Positions 60,023-64,000 of a DNA stretch of 64,000 bases are shown one piece after another. The position numbers and the translations under genes were made by a program. The stretch covers positions 2,418,001-2,482,000 of the forward strand of contig NZ_CP009454.1 of the NCBI RefSeq assembly GCF_000759475.1, in the 5' to 3' direction. How positions within the stretch are numbered: the stretch's first letter is position 1; every line of letters begins with the position of its first letter. The DNA is from Pantoea rwandensis. GTDB lineage: Bacteria > Pseudomonadota > Gammaproteobacteria > Enterobacterales > Enterobacteriaceae. The notes under the pieces are model-generated. The model was not told where the DNA came from. It saw nothing but the letters and a program-made list of their open reading frames with translations, and did not search any database.

Positions 60023-61881
60023 TTAGCGTACGTTGCCGCAGTTCAGGCAGAAGGCGTAGCGATTTTGCGGATCATTGAGATTATTCATCAGGCCAGGCTG
60101 ATCTTTCACCGCACTCATTACGTCCAGCATCGGCGCGGGCAGCCACACTTTCAGTGCTGCTGGCAGCATCGCTTGTGCAGAGGCATTCATCTGATTTAAC
60201 AGCAGGTCAATCATACCGGGATCGTCCTGATACCAGCTGAGCTGAGGCTTGGCGACTTTTGCCAACTCAGCTGCTTTCGCCACGGCATCGTCAAAATCAC
60301 CCAGCGCATCCACCAGGCCATTGGCTTTAGCATCGCTGCCGGTCCAGACATGGCCCTGGGCGATATCATTGATCTGTTCTGTCGTTTTATGACGTGACTT
60401 CGCCACCAGTCCGACAAAGTTGCGATAGCCGTTTTCGATGGTCAGCTGCATCAATTGCTGCACTTCCGTCGGCAGGGCTTTGGTGGTGGCAACGTCAGCC
60501 AGCGGAGAAGTGGCCACGCCATCCGTGTGCACACCAATACTGTTCAGGCTATTTTCAACCGTGTTAATCACGCCGAAAATGCCGATTGAACCGGTCAGGG
60601 TGCTGGGGGCGGCCACAATGTAGTCTGCTGGCGTCGAGATCCAGTAACCACCTGAAGCCGCCATACCGCCCATTGAGACCACCACTGGCTTACCGGCATC
60701 ATGCGCTGCGGCTAACTCTTCACGAATCGCTTCCGATGCCGACACGCTGCCACCTGGGCTGTTGACGCGCAGTACAATCGCTTTGATTTTCGGATCGAGA
60801 CGCGCATCGCGAATCTGCGAAGCGGTGGTATCGCCACCCACGTTTCCGGCGGTTTCCTCACCGTCCATAATCGCACCGTTGGCGAAGATCACCGCAATAT
60901 TACCATCCTGGTCCTGCTGAGGCTGCTTCACGGTGTAATCGTAAATGCTGACGTTGCGATAATCGTTATTGGCTTTATCCCAGCCAAAGGTTTTCACCAG
61001 TTCCTGATCCGCAGCCGCACGGCTATCCAGCACATCAACCAATTTACTGTTCAGCGCATATTTTGCGGTATCGCCGTCAACAGCCTGTAATCCGCTGATG
61101 ACGCCGGCTGCTCCCGGAACAGTTGATCCGGCGTAATCTGGCGATTGGCGGAAACGGTGTTCAGGTAGTTCTGCCACAGCTGGCCGATCCAGCGACCATC
61201 CGCATCACGGGCTTCCGGAGACATATCGTCACGCAGGAAAGGCTCGACGGCAGATTTGTAGGTGCCCACACGGAACACATGAGAATTGACTTTGAGCTTC
61301 TCTAACAGGGATTTGTAATACAACCCATTGGTTGCAAAGCCATGCAGATCAACGGTGCCCTGCGGTGACAGATAAATTTTGGTGGCATAGCTGGCGATGT
61401 AGTATTGCGCCTGACTATAGCTATCACCAATGGCGTATATCGGTTTGCCCGCATCACGGAACTCACGCAGCGATTTGCCCAGATATTGTAATGAGGGTTG
61501 ATCGCCGCCCGCAAAATCACGCAAATCAAGCACGATCCCGGTGATGTTTTTGTCAGTTTTCGCCTGACGAACCGCATCCACCACGTCGAACAATGAATTC
61601 TCTTGCAGGCGATCGCTGCTCGCGCCCAGCAACTCACGGCTGATGCGACTCAGGCGATTGCTGACGGAAGGTTTATCCACCAATACACCGCTTAAATCCA
61701 CTTTGAGTGCACCCTGTTGCACCGGTTCGCTGCTGTTGGCGCTGGAAAGCTGTAACCAGATACCGACACCGGCGAGGATTAAGACGATGAGGAATAAATT
61801 AAGAATGAATTCCCGAATAAAATTCAACACCCGCCAGCTCCAGCGGAACAGGCCAGCAATAATTCGCCACAATGTGCGCAT
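60023..61881 (-). pseudogene. sppA: Signal peptide peptidase SppA (protease IV), split by a one-base frameshift
   Basis: Two overlapping frames together equal a full 619-residue SppA (E. coli 618). Frame one runs from ATG 61881 (MRTLWRIIAGLFRWSW, one membrane segment at about 24-46) through Lys209 in VGTYKSAVEPF to QITPDQLF (residue 255). Frame two resumes with [11 protein letters not shown] and contains the Ser nucleophile in [13 protein letters not shown], down to the stop at 60023. One extra C in the run at about 61113-61117 (ccgg to cccgg on the minus strand) restores the frame. The Lys and Ser of the dyad fall in different frames, so the gene is inactive if the change is real. SppA degrades cleaved signal peptides in the inner membrane. 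Confidence 0.92.
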
Positions 61882-62050
61882 AAACTCTCCATATTCACGT
61901 AACAGGGCAGTCGCCACGCGGTCTGCCCCGATGTCGGGTTCATCCTAAAGAGCAGCGTGCGAAATGTCAGCAGGAAATCGCGCCAGACTGTTACAAAAGA
62001 TCTTGCTGTGCCAGGATTAGCCCACGCTTTTTATTCACGGGAGAATAATG

Positions 62051-62602
62051 ATGGATGCACTGGATTTATTAATTAACCGCCGTTCGGCATCGCGTCTGGC
62101 AGAACCGGCACCCGCGGGCGAAGTCTTGCAGAACATTTTGCACGCAGGCTTACGTGCACCGGATCATGGTACGTTGCAGCCGTGGCGCTTTATCATTGTA
62201 GAGAATGAAGGGCGTGAGCGTTTTGGTAAATTGCTTGAACAAGCAGCGCGTGACAGCGACCTCGATGAAAAGGCGATTGAAAAATCGGCCACTGCACCGT
62301 TTCGAGCGCCGATGATTATCACTGTGGTGGCGCACTGTGAAAAGCATGCCAAAGTCCCGCATTGGGAACAGCTGGTTTCAGCAGGTTGTGCCGTGATGGC
62401 GATGCAAATGGCCGCGGTGGCACAAGGCTTTAACGGTATCTGGCGCAGCGGCCCATGGACTGACCATCCTTCGGTACGCGAAGCCTTTGGTTGCCGCGAG
62501 CAGGATGCGATTGTTGGATTCCTCTATCTCGGTACGCCGCAGCTTAAAGCCAATACCACGGTGGTTGCACCGGACACCGCGCAATTTGTCAGTTATTTCT
62601 GA
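62051..62602 (+). CDS. ydjA: Nitroreductase-family flavoprotein YdjA
   Basis: 183 residues from the second ATG (62051, [16 protein letters not shown]), equal to E. coli YdjA. It has the minimal nitroreductase fold with FMN contacts: [25 protein letters not shown] and [21 protein letters not shown]. coli YdjA has very low nitroreductase activity and no settled substrate. It is divergent from sppA and precedes selD by 153 bases, as in E. coli. Confidence 0.94.
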   Translation: MDALDLLINRRSASRLAEPAPAGEVLQNILHAGLRAPDHGTLQPWRFIIVENEGRERFGKLLEQAARDSDLDEKAIEKSATAPFRAPMIITVVAHCEKHAKVPHWEQLVSAGCAVMAMQMAAVAQGFNGIWRSGPWTDHPSVREAFGCREQDAIVGFLYLGTPQLKANTTVVAPDTAQFVSYF

Positions 62603-62755
62603 CAGACATCGGCGGGTTTCTTCGGCAGGGTGAGCCGTGTTGCAAAGATTGCACACCGCGTGTGCGAAACATCGAGCTTAAACCGCGCAACACTTACCAC
62701 CAGCTGATAGCCAGGCTAACATACAGCCTTCTGTTCAGCGCATAAGGAACCCGCC

Positions 62756-63799
62756 ATGAGTGAACCGCTTCGTCTGACGCAATACAGCCATGGAGCTGGC
62801 TGCGGCTGCAAAATTTCGCCGCAGGTACTGGAAACCATTCTTCATAGTGAGCTGACCCCTTTTCATGACCCCCAGCTGCTGGTGGGCAACGAAACACGTG
62901 ACGATGCTGCCGTTTATGATCTCGGCAACGGTACGGCGGTGGTCAGCACCACTGACTTTTTTATGCCGATTGTCGATGATCCCCATACCTTTGGCCGTAT
63001 CGCCGCCACCAATGCCATCAGTGATATTTATGCTATGGGCGGCAAACCGATCATGGCGATTGCCATCCTGGGTTGGCCAGTCAACGTGCTGAGCCCGGAA
63101 GTGGCTCAGCAGGTCATTGAAGGCGGGCGTGCGGCGTGCCAGGCTGCTGGCATTGCTCTGGCGGGTGGGCATTCGATCGATGCGCCGGAGCCGATTTTTG
63201 GCCTGGCCGTCACGGGAATTGTTGATGTGGCGCGGGTGAAAAAGAACAGCGCCGCGCAGGTGGGGAGCCAGCTGTTTCTCACCAAGCCCCTGGGGATCGG
63301 CATCCTGACCACCGCCGAGAAAAAAGGCCTTCTGCTGCCAGAACACCAATCCTTAGCGGCGGAGGTGATGTGTCAGTTGAATAAAGCCGGTGCCGAATTC
63401 GCCAAACTGGATGGCGTCAGCGCCATGACCGATGTCACCGGTTTTGGCTTGCTCGGACATTTGAGTGAGATTTGCCAGGGGTCAGGTTTGCGTGCGGAAG
63501 TCCACGCCACGCAGGTTCCGCGCTTACCGGGTGTCGATGAGTATATTGCTAAAGGTGCCGTGCCCGGGGGTACTCAGCGCAATTTTGCCAGCTATGGCGC
63601 CCTGATTTCCGCGATGGACGATGCGACTCGCGCGTTACTGTGCGATCCGCAAACCTCGGGTGGTTTACTGGTGGCGGTGCAACCCAGCGAGGTCGAAGCC
63701 TTCCAGCGCTGCGCTACATTGGCCGGCGTGCAGGCGGCAGCGATAGGTGAACTCTTCGCTGCCGATCCTTCCTGCCCATTAATTACCGTCGTGAATTGA
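62756..63799 (+). CDS. selD: Selenide, water dikinase SelD
   Basis: 347 residues, the same as E. coli SelD. The active-site loop [10 protein letters not shown] gives Cys16 and Lys19 (Cys17 and Lys20 in E. coli); it is a Cys, not Sec, type. The AIR-synthase fold continues with ATP/Mg2+ motifs [21 protein letters not shown] and [20 protein letters not shown]. It makes selenophosphate from selenide and ATP for selenocysteine and selenouridine. The window has no other selenium gene. topB starts 22 bases downstream. Confidence 0.97.
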   Translation: MSEPLRLTQYSHGAGCGCKISPQVLETILHSELTPFHDPQLLVGNETRDDAAVYDLGNGTAVVSTTDFFMPIVDDPHTFGRIAATNAISDIYAMGGKPIMAIAILGWPVNVLSPEVAQQVIEGGRAACQAAGIALAGGHSIDAPEPIFGLAVTGIVDVARVKKNSAAQVGSQLFLTKPLGIGILTTAEKKGLLLPEHQSLAAEVMCQLNKAGAEFAKLDGVSAMTDVTGFGLLGHLSEICQGSGLRAEVHATQVPRLPGVDEYIAKGAVPGGTQRNFASYGALISAMDDATRALLCDPQTSGGLLVAVQPSEVEAFQRCATLAGVQAAAIGELFAADPSCPLITVVN

Positions 63800-63821
63800 C
63801 GTAGAAGGAACGACGCCATAC

Positions 63822-64000
63822 ATGCGTTTGTTTATTGCTGAAAAACCCAGCCTGGCGCGTGCCATTGCTGATGTACTGCCGAAACCGCATCGACGCGGTG
63901 ACGGTTTTATTGCCTGTGGCAACGATCAGATGGTCACCTGGTGTGTTGGGCATTTGTTGGAACAGGCGCAGCCGGACAGCTATGACAGCCGCTATGCGCG
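63822..64000 (+). CDS. topB: DNA topoisomerase III TopB, N-terminal fragment
   Basis: 59 codons and part of another remain before the window ends. The start [20 protein letters not shown] and the segment [26 protein letters not shown] match the TOPRIM domain of TopB, including the metal-binding Glu in AEKPSLA. TopB is a type IA topoisomerase that decatenates replicating DNA. An AAGGA lies upstream of the ATG. The selD-topB order is as in E. coli. Confidence 0.95.
   Translation, partial: MRLFIAEKPSLARAIADVLPKPHRRGDGFIACGNDQMVTWCVGHLLEQAQPDSYDSRYA

Overview
This is a 64-kb piece of ordinary enterobacterial core chromosome. Gene content and protein identity resemble Escherichia coli and Salmonella throughout. 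The combination of an extra WbaP-type sugar-phosphate transferase, a RomA-like hydrolase beside yebO, and missing mntP and nhaB suggests an Erwiniaceae member (Pantoea or Erwinia-like). That placement is an inference from recall; no database was searched.

Layout. 1-10.2 kb: end of a pphA-type phosphatase, rsmF, letAB (MCE lipid transport), msrC, proQ-prc and htpX, a group rich in envelope quality control. 10.2-16.7 kb: yebQ, kdgR, yobH, yebO with a RomA-like metallo-hydrolase, a shortened yobF ahead of cspC, rlmA and yobD. 16.8-23.7 kb: mannose PTS operon manXYZ with Mlc- and CRP-like sites, yoaE, then a gene-free block holding a 108-bp palindromic element fused to a 25-bp tandem-repeat array that runs into the end of a CSS-EAL phosphodiesterase gene. 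23.8-34.6 kb: sdaA, pabB-nudL, yoaH, yoaB, yoaA, tsaB, yeaY, fadD (with a FadR-like operator) and rnd. 34.6-44.4 kb: minCDE, ycgL, ycgM-ycgN, dsbB, fadR, ycgB (SpoVR family) and dadAX. 44.4-49.6 kb: a Bcr/CflA-type exporter, wbaP, a relocated yebV-like gene and cvrA. 49.8-64 kb: yeaGH with a sigma-54-type promoter, mipA, yeaE, yeaD, gapA, msrB-yeaC, ansA-pncA, a frame-shifted sppA, ydjA, selD and the start of topB.

How the genes connect. FadR (39.3 kb) probably controls fadD (31.7 kb) through the operator seen there. MsrC and MsrB repair free and protein-bound methionine-R-sulfoxide. Prc, HtpX and SppA are membrane or periplasmic proteases. YeaG, YeaH and the SpoVR protein YcgB, a trio that is one operon in many other bacteria, sit within about 13 kb here. 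ManXYZ, GapA, YeaD, SdaA and DadAX cover sugar uptake and amino-acid catabolism.

I found no prophage, CRISPR array, insertion sequence, tRNA or rRNA gene, and no clear novel multi-gene system. The points most worth a second look are the repeat/palindrome block near 21.8-22.2 kb, single-base frameshifts in minE and sppA (both in short homopolymer runs, so sequencing error must be excluded), a premature stop in yobF, the sigma-54 promoter of yeaG, and several local gene losses and relocations.
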